DNA of 64,000 nucleotides from Saccharopolyspora montiporae (GTDB lineage: Bacteria > Actinomycetota > Actinomycetes > Mycobacteriales > Pseudonocardiaceae): NCBI RefSeq assembly GCF_015209505.1, contig NZ_JADEYC010000011.1, positions 51,719-115,718 on the forward strand, read 5' to 3'. The position numbers were made by a program, and so were the translations under genes. Below are positions 48,370 to 57,616 of this stretch, in pieces. Below the pieces are notes generated by a model, which had not been told where the DNA came from, searched no databases, and was given only the letters and a program-made list of their open reading frames with translations. Positions within the stretch are counted from its first letter, which is position 1, and every line of letters starts with the position of its first letter.

Positions 48370-49389
48370 GTGACGCCCGAAGTCCAGCTGTCCGACGCGT
48401 CGTCGGCGGGTGGCGACGACACCCGGCCGCCCGGGGTCGACGCGTTGCACAGCACGATCCAGCGCATCACCGCCAACATCGAGCAGGTGCTCGTCGGCAA
48501 ACCGGAGGTCGTGCGCGTCGCCCTGATCACACTGCTGTCCGAAGGGCACCTGCTGCTGGAGGACGTACCGGGTGTCGGCAAGACCTCGCTGGCCAAGGCG
48601 CTGGCCCGGTCGATCGACTGCAGCGTGAGCCGCATCCAGTTCACCCCGGACCTGCTGCCCAGCGACATCACCGGCGTCTCGGTCTACAACCGGCGCGCGG
48701 AGAACTTCGAGTTCCGCTCCGGACCGGTCTTCGCCAACATCGTGGTGGGCGACGAGATCAACCGCGCGTCCCCGAAGACCCAGTCGGCACTGCTGGAGTG
48801 CATGGAAGAGCACCAGGTCACAGTGGACGGCGAGACCTACCGGCTGCGCGAGCCCTTCATGGTGATCGCCACGCAGAACCCGGTCGAGATGGAAGGCACC
48901 TACGCGCTGCCCGAGGCCCAGCGCGACCGGTTCAGCGCGCGGGTGTCCATCGGCTACCCCGACGCGGCCGCCGAGCTGGAGATGGTCGCCGAACACGCGG
49001 TGCAGACCCCACTGCAGGAGTTGCAGCCGGTCACCGACGCCACCGAGGTCGCCGCGCTGCAGCGGGCGGTGCAGCAGGTGCACCTGTCCCGCGATCTGCG
49101 CCGCTACGCCGTGGACCTGGTCACCGCCACCCGCCAGCTGCCCGAACTGCGCCTCGGCGCCTCCCCGCGCTCCACGCTGCAGCTGGTGCGGGCCGGGCGC
49201 GCGCAGGCGGCCATCGCCGGGCGGAACTTCGTGGTGCCCGACGACGTGCGCAGCGTCGCCGTCCCGGTCCTGGCGCACCGGCTCGTGCTCACCAGCGAGG
49301 CGCGTGCCGCGCGCCGGTCCACGGCGGACCTGGTCAAGCAACTGCTGACCCGCGTCCCGGTACCGCGCGGCGAGGACGAACGGGACTGA
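48370..49389 (+). CDS. MoxR-family AAA+ ATPase
   Basis: 339 residues. Walker A GVGKTSLAK and Walker B VVGDEINRASPKTQSALLE, then the MoxR-specific YALPEAQRDRF. MoxR proteins act as chaperones for maturation of complexes and are usually encoded next to DUF58 proteins, as here. GTG 48370 is preceded by AGGAGG. First gene of a three-gene operon divergent from mraZ; this order next to mraZ is common in actinobacteria. Confidence 0.9.
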   Translation: MTPEVQLSDASSAGGDDTRPPGVDALHSTIQRITANIEQVLVGKPEVVRVALITLLSEGHLLLEDVPGVGKTSLAKALARSIDCSVSRIQFTPDLLPSDITGVSVYNRRAENFEFRSGPVFANIVVGDEINRASPKTQSALLECMEEHQVTVDGETYRLREPFMVIATQNPVEMEGTYALPEAQRDRFSARVSIGYPDAAAELEMVAEHAVQTPLQELQPVTDATEVAALQRAVQQVHLSRDLRRYAVDLVTATRQLPELRLGASPRSTLQLVRAGRAQAAIAGRNFVVPDDVRSVAVPVLAHRLVLTSEARAARRSTADLVKQLLTRVPVPRGEDERD

Positions 49390-49391
49390 CG

Positions 49392-50636
49392 ATGCTCGGC
49401 GGCCTGACCATCCGCGGACGCTGCCTGCTGGCCGCCGGCGCCGCGGCGGCGATCTGCGCGCTCGTCCTCGACGAGCGGGACCTGTTGCGCGTGGCGGCGT
49501 TCGCCACCGCTCTCCCGCTGCTGGCACTGGGGATGTCCGCACGCGCCCGACTCGGCGTCGACGCGCGTCGCGAGGTCTCCCCGCCGCGCCTTCCCGCCGG
49601 GGAGCGCACGACGGTCCGGCTGCACCTGTCCGCCCGCGGCAGGCTGCCTGCGGGCGGTCTCGCGCTGGAGGACGGCCTGCCGCATTCGTTGGGCAGGCGC
49701 CCGAAGTTCCGCCTCGAAACGGTCAACCGGACCGCACCCCCGGTGCTGGAATACCCGGTCGTCGCGCGGATGCGCGGCATCCACCGCATCGGCCCGCTGC
49801 GCACCCGGGTCGACGATCCGCTCGGGCTGTCCGAGTTCGATCGGGAACTCGCCGGGACCAGCAGGCTCGTCGTCGTCCCGCGCGTGGTCGAACTGTCCGG
49901 TCTGCCGGTCGGTTCCGGGCTCGGCACCGGGGAGGACGGCAGCGCGCGGCTGCGCTCCGGGCACGGCGAAGACGACACCATGGTCCGGCAGTACCGGCAC
50001 GGGGACGACATCCGGCGCGTGCACTGGAAGACCACGGCGCGCCGGGACGAGCTGATGGTGCGCGCCGAGGAACGCCCCTGGCACGGCGGGGTCACCGTGC
50101 TGCTGGACCGCCGCTCGGCCGCGCACCGCGGAACCGGGCCGCACGCCAGCCTGGAATGGGCGGTGTCGGCCGCGGCCAGCATCTACCTGCACGTGCGCCG
50201 GCAGGGCCGTCCCGCGCACCTGGTCACCGAGGACGGCGCGCGGTTGGCCTCGCCCGCCGCCGAACCGGACACCGTGCTGGACTCGCTGGCGGCGCTGCGC
50301 AGCAGCACCCACCGCGATCTGGTCTGCCACAGCGATCCGGGCGACGGGCAGGAACTGGTCGCGGTCCTCGGGGAGATCACCACCGCAGCCGTGCGCGAAC
50401 TGACCGCGCTGCGCCCGGAGGGGAGCACGAGCCTGGCGCTGCTGCTGGACACCCGCGCATGGGCGGGCCTGCCGGTCGGCGGCCCCGGGCCGGACACCGC
50501 AGCACAGCGGTTGCGCGCCGCCGGCTGGTCCGTGGTGGTGGTCCCCGGTGAACAGGCCTCGGTCGCCGCGATGTGGCAGCAGCTGTGCGACGAACCCGCC
50601 GTCCCCGCGGCCCGCGTACCGGAGAACGAACTGTGA
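49392..50636 (+). CDS. DUF58 domain protein
   Basis: 414 residues. Two N-terminal hydrophobic segments (residues 8-50), a beta-rich middle, then the DUF58/vWA-like core with VRQYRHGDDIRRVHWKTTARRDELMVR, the family hallmark, and LLLDTRAW. Likely partner of the MoxR ATPase. ATG 49392 lies 2 nt after the moxR stop. Its stop overlaps the GTG of the transglutaminase gene (GTGA). Confidence 0.87.
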   Translation: MLGGLTIRGRCLLAAGAAAAICALVLDERDLLRVAAFATALPLLALGMSARARLGVDARREVSPPRLPAGERTTVRLHLSARGRLPAGGLALEDGLPHSLGRRPKFRLETVNRTAPPVLEYPVVARMRGIHRIGPLRTRVDDPLGLSEFDRELAGTSRLVVVPRVVELSGLPVGSGLGTGEDGSARLRSGHGEDDTMVRQYRHGDDIRRVHWKTTARRDELMVRAEERPWHGGVTVLLDRRSAAHRGTGPHASLEWAVSAAASIYLHVRRQGRPAHLVTEDGARLASPAAEPDTVLDSLAALRSSTHRDLVCHSDPGDGQELVAVLGEITTAAVRELTALRPEGSTSLALLLDTRAWAGLPVGGPGPDTAAQRLRAAGWSVVVVPGEQASVAAMWQQLCDEPAVPAARVPENEL

Positions 50637-52900
50637 GCACTTCGCCCTCGATGCCCGTCGACGTCCCGGTGCTGCGCGCCGCGGCAGCAGCGGTGGCCGT
50701 GCTGGGCGCGGGCACCGCGTTCGCGGGGGTGCTCGCCGACGGGCGCTGGTTCCCGCCCGCGCTGCTGACCGTGCTGGTGATCGCCGCCACCGGTGCGGCG
50801 GGCCGGTCGATCGGCCGCGGCCGGACGACCGGTCGGCGCGGGATCGCCCTGCAGCGCGCGGCGGTGGTACTCGCCCAGCTCGCCGCGCTGGCCGCGGTGC
50901 TCACCGCGCTGTTCGCCGGTTCCGGCGTGCTCGGCTTCCTGCCCGGACCCGCGGCGCTGGCCGAACTCGGCAGGCTGCTGGCCGGGGCGGTGGATCTCGT
51001 CCGCACCGGAACTCCCCCGGTGGCCGCCGAACCCGCGCTGCAGTGCCTGGTGTGCGTGGGCCTGGGCGTGGTGGCCGTGATCGTGGACCTGGTGGCCGCC
51101 GCGCTGGCGAGCCCGGCCGCGACCGGCCTGGTGCTGCTGTGCGTGTTCGCGATCCCGGCGTCGCTGGCCCGCGAGATGCTGCCGTGGTGGAGCTTCCTGG
51201 CCGGAGCGGCGGGTTTCGCGCTGCTGCTGAGCACCGGCGGCCCGCACCGCCGATGGCAGCGCAGGGAGCCCGGAGGCCGGGTGCTGCGCGGGCTGTTCAG
51301 CGGAGCCGGTGCCGCACTGGCCGCCACCGCGGGGGTTCTCGCACTGCTCAGCGGGGTGGTGTTCACCGGGGTCGGGACCGAAGGGCGGCTGCCCGGTTCG
51401 GCCGGAGAACGGCTCGCCGGCGGCACCGAGGGGATCGGCCTGCAGCCGTTCACTTCGCTGCGCGGGCAGCTCAACCGCGATCGGGTCGTGGACCTGTTCC
51501 GGGTGCGCGGGCTGGAGCAGGAGACCTACCTGCGGGCGATGACGCTGCGCAAGTTCGACCCGGAGAAGGGCTGGGCGCTGGACGGGCTCACCCAGGGCGT
51601 GCAGGCCGACGACGAACTGCCGCTGCCGGAGGGGACGACCGTCGCCGGGGGCCCGTCCACGGACGTGGAGATCGAACCGCTCGGCTACCGCGATCCGTGG
51701 CTGCCGGTGTTCGGCACCCCGACCGCGGTCGGCGGGATCGGCCCGGCGTGGCGCTACGACCCGGCGGCGGGCATCGTGTTTACCCAGTCCGATCAGGACA
51801 GCGCGAAGTACACCCAGCGGTTCTTCCTCGCCCAGCCCAGCCCGCAGGACCTGCGGGAAGCGGGCGGTCCGGCGGCGATCGCGCCCGAGTACTTCGAAAC
51901 CCGCGGTATCCCACCCCAGGTGGCCGACCTCGCCAAGCGGGTCACCGCCGACGCCCCCACCGACTTCGACAAGGCCGCCGCGCTGAACCGGTTCTTCACC
52001 GACCCGGCGAACGGATTCCGCTACGACCTGAGCACCGCACCGGCCACCGATCAGGACGCGCTGACCGACTTCCTGTTCCACGGCAAGCGCGGGTTCTGCG
52101 AGCAGTACGCCTCGTCGATGGCGATCATGCTGCGTTCGGTCGGGGTTCCGGCGCGCGTGTCGGTCGGCTTCACCCCGGGCTACCGGGACGGCGCGGACCG
52201 GGTGATCACCACGGAGGACGCGCACGCCTGGGTGGAGGCGTACTTCCCGGGCTGGGGCTGGCAGACGTTCGATCCGACCCCGCTGGACGACGGGCGCGCG
52301 GCGCTGCCGGAGTTCCTGGAGGACGGGCAGCCCGCCCCGGATCCGCAGCCCGGCGAGCCGCTGCCGCCGGAACCCTCCGGGCAGGCCCCGCCGCCGGACC
52401 CGCAGGAACCGGCTCCGGAACCCGTCGAGCAGGAACCGCCGCGGGACGACCGCGAACAGGAATCCGCGGTGTGGCCGGGAGTTGTGGCCGGCTCGGTGCT
52501 CCTGCTGGCGGTGCTGGCCACCCCGGCGACGGCCCGCGAACTGCGCCGCAGACAGCTGCTGCGCGCGGTGGCGGCCGGCGGGCGCGGGTCGGCGAGCACG
52601 GCCTGGCGGCTGTTGCTGGACGAGTACCGGGACCGCGGCTGGGACCCTGCTCCGTCGGAGACGGCCCGGATGATCAGCGACTCCGCGGTGGAACGCTTCG
52701 GCTTGGACGACGCGGGCGCCGAAGCGGTGGCCGCGGTGCGCACCGCGGCGGAACGCGAGTGGTACGGGGCTCCGGAGGACGGGGATCCGCAGGAGCTCGC
52801 GGCGACGGTGCGCCGGGCGCTGGAGGGCCTGGACCGGACCGCTCCCCGCGATCTGCGGGCGCGGGTGCTGCCCCGCTCGCTGCGCCACCTCGATTCCTGA
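50633..52900 (+). CDS. membrane transglutaminase-like protein (DUF3488-TGase-DUF4129)
   Basis: 755 residues. Six or more membrane helices (to ~residue 245), a long extracytoplasmic region with the transglutaminase core, a Pro/Glu-rich hinge (~555-615), one more membrane helix and a cytoplasmic helical tail. The Cys-His-Asp triad is Cys489 (GFCEQYASS), His531 (DAHAWVEAYF) and Asp547 (TFDPTP). Bacterial members are candidate surface proteases or cross-linkers. Coupled to DUF58 by a 4-nt overlap. Confidence 0.88.
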   Translation: MSTSPSMPVDVPVLRAAAAAVAVLGAGTAFAGVLADGRWFPPALLTVLVIAATGAAGRSIGRGRTTGRRGIALQRAAVVLAQLAALAAVLTALFAGSGVLGFLPGPAALAELGRLLAGAVDLVRTGTPPVAAEPALQCLVCVGLGVVAVIVDLVAAALASPAATGLVLLCVFAIPASLAREMLPWWSFLAGAAGFALLLSTGGPHRRWQRREPGGRVLRGLFSGAGAALAATAGVLALLSGVVFTGVGTEGRLPGSAGERLAGGTEGIGLQPFTSLRGQLNRDRVVDLFRVRGLEQETYLRAMTLRKFDPEKGWALDGLTQGVQADDELPLPEGTTVAGGPSTDVEIEPLGYRDPWLPVFGTPTAVGGIGPAWRYDPAAGIVFTQSDQDSAKYTQRFFLAQPSPQDLREAGGPAAIAPEYFETRGIPPQVADLAKRVTADAPTDFDKAAALNRFFTDPANGFRYDLSTAPATDQDALTDFLFHGKRGFCEQYASSMAIMLRSVGVPARVSVGFTPGYRDGADRVITTEDAHAWVEAYFPGWGWQTFDPTPLDDGRAALPEFLEDGQPAPDPQPGEPLPPEPSGQAPPPDPQEPAPEPVEQEPPRDDREQESAVWPGVVAGSVLLLAVLATPATARELRRRQLLRAVAAGGRGSASTAWRLLLDEYRDRGWDPAPSETARMISDSAVERFGLDDAGAEAVAAVRTAAEREWYGAPEDGDPQELAATVRRALEGLDRTAPRDLRARVLPRSLRHLDS

Positions 52901-52979
52901 CCGCAGCGGCCGCCGCGCCCGTGCGGGGGCGGAGGTCGCTGCACGGATCCGCTGCGGCCGCGGGGCCAGAGCGCATGCC

Positions 52980-53013
52980 GACGCCCCGGCCGTCCGTGGA
53001 CGACCGGGGCGTC
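52980..53013. terminator. hairpin between convergent genes
   Basis: GACGCCCCGG (52980-52989) pairs with CCGGGGCGTC (53004-53013), and the loop itself contains complementary CGTCC/GGACG. It lies between the transglutaminase and DUF3040 stops and can serve both. No U-run. Confidence 0.65.
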
Positions 53014-53047
53014 GAGGGCCTTCGAACCGCGCGGGCGCGGTCCCGGC

Positions 53048-53476
53048 TCACTGGTCGAAGCGCTTGCGGAACCGCTCTTCCATGCGCTGGGACAGCGAGC
53101 CCTTCGGGCGGTTCTGCGGTGGGCTCTTCTTCCTGCGGGGTTCGGCTCGCCCGGATTCGCCCTCCGGTTGCTCCTGACCGTCCTCCGCGCCACCGCCGCG
53201 CAGCGCGGACAGACCGATCACTGCTCCGCCGAACATCACGAGGAAGCCGACTACGCTCACCACCGGGATCTCGGCCACGCTGACCGGAATCACCGACACA
53301 CCGAGAACCAGCAGCGCCAATCCGAGCACGAACACGGCGACGCCCTGCAGGCCGCGCCGCCGGGACGGGCGCTGGAAGCGCCCCCCGCGCACTGTGGAAG
53401 CGAACTTGGGGTCTTCGGCATAGAGCGCGCGCTCGATCTGCTCGAGCTGTCGCTGCTCGTGCTCGGAGAGTGGCAT
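53048..53476 (-). CDS. DUF3040 family membrane protein
   Basis: 142 residues. The N-terminal MPLSEHEQRQLEQIERALYAEDPKFAS is the conserved DUF3040 segment. Two membrane helices follow (45-64 and 70-92), then a charged Gly/Arg/Lys-rich cytoplasmic tail. A family of actinobacterial membrane proteins near mraZ with no established function. ATG 53476 begins the conserved motif directly. Confidence 0.88.
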   Translation of the reverse strand: MPLSEHEQRQLEQIERALYAEDPKFASTVRGGRFQRPSRRRGLQGVAVFVLGLALLVLGVSVIPVSVAEIPVVSVVGFLVMFGGAVIGLSALRGGGAEDGQEQPEGESGRAEPRRKKSPPQNRPKGSLSQRMEERFRKRFDQ

Positions 53477-53625
53477 GACTCCTCCTCCGGCACAGGTCTC
53501 AGTGGCGCCGGAGCCCCCGGATCTCGCACGTCTCCAGGGTCGAACCGGCGAACGCTTGTGGGCGTCACCATCAGGATACGGTTCCGGCGGGCGGACGACT
53601 ACCCGGTCCCGGCACGAGAACGTGC

Positions 53626-53659
53626 GGTGTTGACGACATCATCCCGTCGGGGCAACACC
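53626..53659 (-). terminator. possible hairpin after the methyltransferase gene
   Basis: GGTGTTG (53626-53632) and CAACACC (53653-53659) pair. Inside, CGAC/GTCG adds to the stem. It lies 59 nt past the methyltransferase stop in a 241-nt gap that otherwise must contain the DUF3040 promoter. Confidence 0.35.
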
Positions 53660-53717
53660 CAGGTGAATTCAACACCAGCGGTCATCACGTTCCCCGTTCC
53701 GGACGACGCAGCGTCGA

Positions 53718-54446
53718 TCAGGCCACTCGGCCGAGTGCGTGGAGACGCGTAGCGATGTCACGCATCGGTGCCTGCTGCGAAGCCAGCCGCTCCAGCTCGT
53801 CCAGCGCCGCGGCCGCTCCGGGATCGTTGTCCAGCACCGGCCCCGGAACCAACTCGGTGAGCACGTCGTGCCCCTGCACCAGCTCGACGGACACGCCCGC
53901 CCCGACCAGCAGCTCGCGCAGCGACCCGGTGTCGAACCGCCGCCGCAGCGGGTCGGCCTGCTCGGCCAGCCTGCCGTCCGGCGCGCGGAACAGCTCCAGC
54001 GACTCACCCACCCGGCCGGCCAGCGCCCGGGCCAGCACCGCGGCGAAGCGGTTGGTGACCAACAGCGACACCGCCCCACCCGGCGCGGCCGCGGACACCA
54101 TTCCGGCCAGCGAGCCCGCCGCGTCGTCCACGACCTCCAGCAGGCCGTGCGCGAGCACGAGGTCCGCGCCCCCGTCCGGGGCGTGCTCGGCCAGCGCATC
54201 GGTGTCGGCCTGGCGCGCGTGCACCCGCTCGGCGACGCCGGCCTCGTCCGCGCGGCGCTGCAGGATCGCCAGCGCGTCCGCACTCGGGTCGACGACGGTC
54301 ACCTCGCAGCCCGCGGCCGCCAGCGGGACCGCCCAGACCCCGCTGCCACCGCCCACGTCGAGCGCCTGCGGCCATCGGCCGCCGCGGCGCTGCTGCGCGG
54401 CGGCGAGTTCGGCTTCCAGCACCTCTCGGACGGCCTCGGATCTCAT
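53718..54446 (-). CDS. SAM-dependent class I methyltransferase
   Basis: 242 residues. Motif I ALDVGGGSGVWAVPLAAAG, motif II VTVVDPSADALAI, and motif IV DLVLAHGLLEVVDD define a UbiE/SmtA-like methyltransferase. No substrate domain is recognisable. ATG 54446 is chosen over upstream frames because it starts the helix before motif I. It is divergent from the ParA-like gene (104-nt gap). Substrate unknown. Confidence 0.78.
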   Translation of the reverse strand: MRSEAVREVLEAELAAAQQRRGGRWPQALDVGGGSGVWAVPLAAAGCEVTVVDPSADALAILQRRADEAGVAERVHARQADTDALAEHAPDGGADLVLAHGLLEVVDDAAGSLAGMVSAAAPGGAVSLLVTNRFAAVLARALAGRVGESLELFRAPDGRLAEQADPLRRRFDTGSLRELLVGAGVSVELVQGHDVLTELVPGPVLDNDPGAAAALDELERLASQQAPMRDIATRLHALGRVA

Positions 54447-54550
54447 GGTGAGCAGCGTAAGGGGTGGGCAGCACCGGCGCGGCGATCGGGAGGGCGCCGG
54501 TTCGCAGATCGGCACTCCTGCCCGCGCGATCGATTCCGTAAGCTGCAGGC

Positions 54551-55396
54551 GTGCAGACCGTGGCAGTGCTGAGTCTCAAAGGTGGCGTGGGCAAGACGAC
54601 CGTCGTGCTCGGTCTCGCATCGGCGGCGATGCGCCGCGGGGTCCGGACGCTGGTGGTCGACCTCGATCCGCAGTGCAACGCGACCGCGTGCCTGGAACCG
54701 GGCGACACCGACAAGGGCCTGAGCGATGTGCTGGCCAATCCCCGGGCGTCCGTGCTCCGCCAAGCCGTCTCCCCCAGCTCGTGGGGGGAGGACGTGGACG
54801 TGCTGGTCGGCTCCGAGGACGCCGAGGTGCACAACGGGGGCCGCGCCGACGAGCGGCACCTGGCCAAGCTGGACCGGGCACTCGCCGAGATCGACGCGCT
54901 GGTCGCCGAGGGCGAGCTGCCCTACCGGCTGGTGCTGCTGGACTGCCCGCCGTCGCTGGGCAAGCTGACCCGTTCGGCGCTGGTGGCCGCCGACCGCGCG
55001 CTGCTGGTGACCGAGCCGACGATCTTCGCGGTCTCCGGGGTGCAACGCGCGTTCGAAGCCGTGCAGGCCGAACGGGAGGAGCACAACCCGGACCTGCAGC
55101 CGCTGGGCGTGATCGTGAACCGGATGCGCCCCCGCTCGCACGAGCACCAGTTCCGCATCGAGGAGCTGCGCGAGATCTTCGGCCCGCTGGTGATGCCGGT
55201 CGCGCTGCCGGACCGCCTCGCGGTGCAGCAGGCCCAGGGCGCGTGCCTGCCGATCCACCAGTGGGGGACGCCGGGAGCGCGCGAAGTCGCCCTCGCCTTC
55301 AACCTGCTGCTCGCCCGGGCGTTGCGCGCGGGGCGCGCCCAGCGCCCGGAGGACGCCGACGAGGACGAGCTCGACGACCTCGACGACGAGGAGTGA
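54551..55396 (+). CDS. ParA/MinD-like P-loop ATPase
   Basis: 281 residues. Deviant Walker A LKGGVGKTT at residues 9-17, VVDLDPQCNATACL, and switch region LLDCPPSLGKLT. The C-terminus is a very acidic tail (EDADEDELDDLDDEE). No parB and no parS-like repeats are seen nearby, so this is an orphan ParA, perhaps for positioning a cargo other than the chromosome origin. GTG 54551. A 23-nt gap leads to nei. Confidence 0.8.
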   Translation: MQTVAVLSLKGGVGKTTVVLGLASAAMRRGVRTLVVDLDPQCNATACLEPGDTDKGLSDVLANPRASVLRQAVSPSSWGEDVDVLVGSEDAEVHNGGRADERHLAKLDRALAEIDALVAEGELPYRLVLLDCPPSLGKLTRSALVAADRALLVTEPTIFAVSGVQRAFEAVQAEREEHNPDLQPLGVIVNRMRPRSHEHQFRIEELREIFGPLVMPVALPDRLAVQQAQGACLPIHQWGTPGAREVALAFNLLLARALRAGRAQRPEDADEDELDDLDDEE

Positions 55397-55419
55397 GCCC
55401 GGCGAGGTGGTGAGCCCGA

Positions 55420-56187
55420 CTGCCCGAGGGAGACACCGTGTTCCGGGTCGCGGCCCGGCTGCACGAGGCGCTGGCCGGTGAGCGGATCACCCGTGGCGAG
55501 GTCCGCCACCCGCGGCTGGCCGAGCTGGAGCTCACCGGCAGGCGGGTGCGCGAGGTCCGCCCGGTGGGCAAGCACCTGCTGATCCGGTTCGAGGACGGCG
55601 GCACGCTGCACGCGCACCTGCGCATGGACGGCACCTGGCAGACCGGCCCGCCGGGTGCGCGGTGGCGCCGCCCCGCGCACCGCGCCCGGGTCGTGCTGAC
55701 CACCGAGCGCAGCCAGGCGGTGGGTTTCGACCTGCACGACCTGCGCTGGCTGCCGACCAGTGCCGAGCACCGGGTGCTCGGGCACCTGGGACCCGACCTG
55801 CTGGATCCTGGGTGGGACGCGGACAGCGCGGCGGAAGCGGCGCGCCGGCTCACCGTCGATCCGCAGCGCGAACTGGGCACGGCGCTGGTGGACCAGCGGG
55901 TCCTGGCCGGGATCGGCAACGTGCACAAGAGTGAGATCTGCTTCCTGCTCGGTCGGCTGCCCGGCACCCCGGTCGGTGAGCTGGACGCGCAGCAGGTGGT
56001 GCGGGTGGCGCGCGACCAACTGCGACGCAGCGCGGAGCGCGGCTCACGCTCCGGGAACCCCGGCGAACGCACCCGGATCTACGGCAAGCGGGTGTGCCCG
56101 CGGTGCGGGACCGCTGTCCGGCGCACGCGGCAGGGCGCGGATGCGGACTCGCGCATCACGTTCCACTGCCCGCGCTGCCAGGTGTGA
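55420..56187 (+). CDS. nei: endonuclease VIII (Fpg/Nei family DNA glycosylase), CTG start
   Basis: 255 residues. Excises oxidised bases and nicks the strand. The family needs Pro and Glu directly after the initiator Met. Here CCC-GAG-GGA-GAC follows CTG at 55420-55422, giving (M)PEGDTVFR. An in-frame TGA at 55411-55413 excludes anything earlier. The next start, GTG 55438, would delete the catalytic Pro and Glu. Hence CTG is called as the start, with GAGGTGG upstream. The H2TH region and the zinc finger CPRCG...HCPRC are intact. Its end overlaps the convergent permease by 32 nt. Confidence 0.88.
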   Translation: MPEGDTVFRVAARLHEALAGERITRGEVRHPRLAELELTGRRVREVRPVGKHLLIRFEDGGTLHAHLRMDGTWQTGPPGARWRRPAHRARVVLTTERSQAVGFDLHDLRWLPTSAEHRVLGHLGPDLLDPGWDADSAAEAARRLTVDPQRELGTALVDQRVLAGIGNVHKSEICFLLGRLPGTPVGELDAQQVVRVARDQLRRSAERGSRSGNPGERTRIYGKRVCPRCGTAVRRTRQGADADSRITFHCPRCQV

Positions 56188-57457
56188 CCCCGGTGCGCGC
56201 CCGCGCGTCGGCCAGGGCGCGCAGCAGCGGGTAGCCGAACACGATGCCGACCGAGCCCCACACGATCCCGGTGATGCGCAGTTCGCCCAGGGACAGCGTC
56301 AGGTCCCCCACGCCCGCGATGACCGAGGTCCCCAGCACCACGAGGTTGACCGGGTCGGTGAAGTCGACCCCGGCCCCGGCCCAGATCCGCACGCCGACCA
56401 TGGCAAGCAGACCGAACAGCACGAGCGTGGCCCCGCCGAGCACGCTCATCGGGATCGTGGCGATCAGCGCGGCCAGCTTCGGCGAGAACGACAGCAGCAC
56501 CGCCGCACCGGCGGCCACCGCGCACGCGGCCGTGGAGTAGACCCGGGTCGCCGCCAGCACCCCGACGTTCGGCGCGTGGTTGCCCAGCGCGGAACCGCCG
56601 GACGCCCCGGACAGCGCGGTAGCCAGTCCGCCCCCGATCAGCGCGTCGCCCACGTGCGGATCCAGGTTGCGACCGCTGACCGCGGCCACAGCTTTGAGGT
56701 GCCCGACGTGCTCGGCGACCAGCACGATCACCAGCGGCAACACGAACGGCATCACCGCGATGTGCACCTGCGGCGCGATCAGCTGCGGCAGCCCGACCCA
56801 GGACGCCTCGACCAGCGCGGTCACTCGCGCGTCGTCCAGCTGGCCCGCCACCGCCGCGTACGCCCAGCCGGCCAGGACGCCCACCAGCACCGCGGTCCGC
56901 CCGGCCATCCCGCGGCCGAGCACGAGCAGCAGCACCACCACGCCCAGCGTCAGCGCAGCAGGCACCGGTTGGTTGTCGAACGAGGACACCGACTGCGGGG
57001 CGAGGCTCAGCCCGATCATGAGCACCACGGCTCCGGTCACCACCGGCGGCATGGCCGACTCCAGCAGGCGCACCCCGAGGGCCTTCACCGCCACACCGAC
57101 CGCGACCAGCAGCAGGCCGACGACCATGATCCCGCCGAGCAGGGCCGCGGGAGTAGCCCCGCCCTGTCCGGCCGCGGTGCTGAGCGGCACCACGAACGCG
57201 GTCGATGCGCCCAGGTACCCGGGGACGCGGTTGCGGGTGAGCACGAGGAACAGCAGCGTGCCCACTCCGGACAGCAGCAGCGTGGTGGTCACCGGGAAAC
57301 CGGTCAGCAGCGGGACGAGGGTCGTCGTGCCGAACATCGCCAGCAGGTGCTGCACGCCGAACCCGACGGTCAACGGCCAGCTCACGCGTTCATCGGCGGC
57401 GACCATCGCTCCGCTCAACGGGCGTCGACCGCTGCCGTGCACGGTCCACACCGCCAC
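56156..57457 (-). CDS. NCS2 family uracil/xanthine permease
   Basis: 433 residues, about fourteen membrane segments. FGVQHLLAMFGTTTLVPLLTG at the first helix and LVAEHVGHLKAVAAVSGRNL with the transport-critical Glu-His are UraA-like, and GLATALSGASGGSALGNHAPNVGV is the second signature. Likely uracil:proton symport; xanthine is possible. GTG 57457 has GGGAGGA upstream; ATG-like MVAADE ~18 codons later is an alternative. No pyrimidine genes adjoin it. Confidence 0.85.
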   Translation of the reverse strand: MAVWTVHGSGRRPLSGAMVAADERVSWPLTVGFGVQHLLAMFGTTTLVPLLTGFPVTTTLLLSGVGTLLFLVLTRNRVPGYLGASTAFVVPLSTAAGQGGATPAALLGGIMVVGLLLVAVGVAVKALGVRLLESAMPPVVTGAVVLMIGLSLAPQSVSSFDNQPVPAALTLGVVVLLLVLGRGMAGRTAVLVGVLAGWAYAAVAGQLDDARVTALVEASWVGLPQLIAPQVHIAVMPFVLPLVIVLVAEHVGHLKAVAAVSGRNLDPHVGDALIGGGLATALSGASGGSALGNHAPNVGVLAATRVYSTAACAVAAGAAVLLSFSPKLAALIATIPMSVLGGATLVLFGLLAMVGVRIWAGAGVDFTDPVNLVVLGTSVIAGVGDLTLSLGELRITGIVWGSVGIVFGYPLLRALADARARTGVTPGSAGSGT

Positions 57458-57616
57458 ATCGTCCTCCCACGACCAGCCGGATACGGCCCAATCTCGTCAC
57501 GGCACGTAGTGATGGGAGCAAAGATTACTATTTCGCATCACACGATCAAGCCATCGTGAGCAAACGATTGAAAAAAGATCGGCCACCAGCAGTAACGCCA
57601 GCTCGGCGGGCGGCGA

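Noticed and set aside
57541..57558. CACGAT-CAAGCC-ATCGTG inverted repeat upstream of the permease
   Set aside because: Only 6-bp arms and no matching copy elsewhere in the window; noted as a possible operator but too weak to call.
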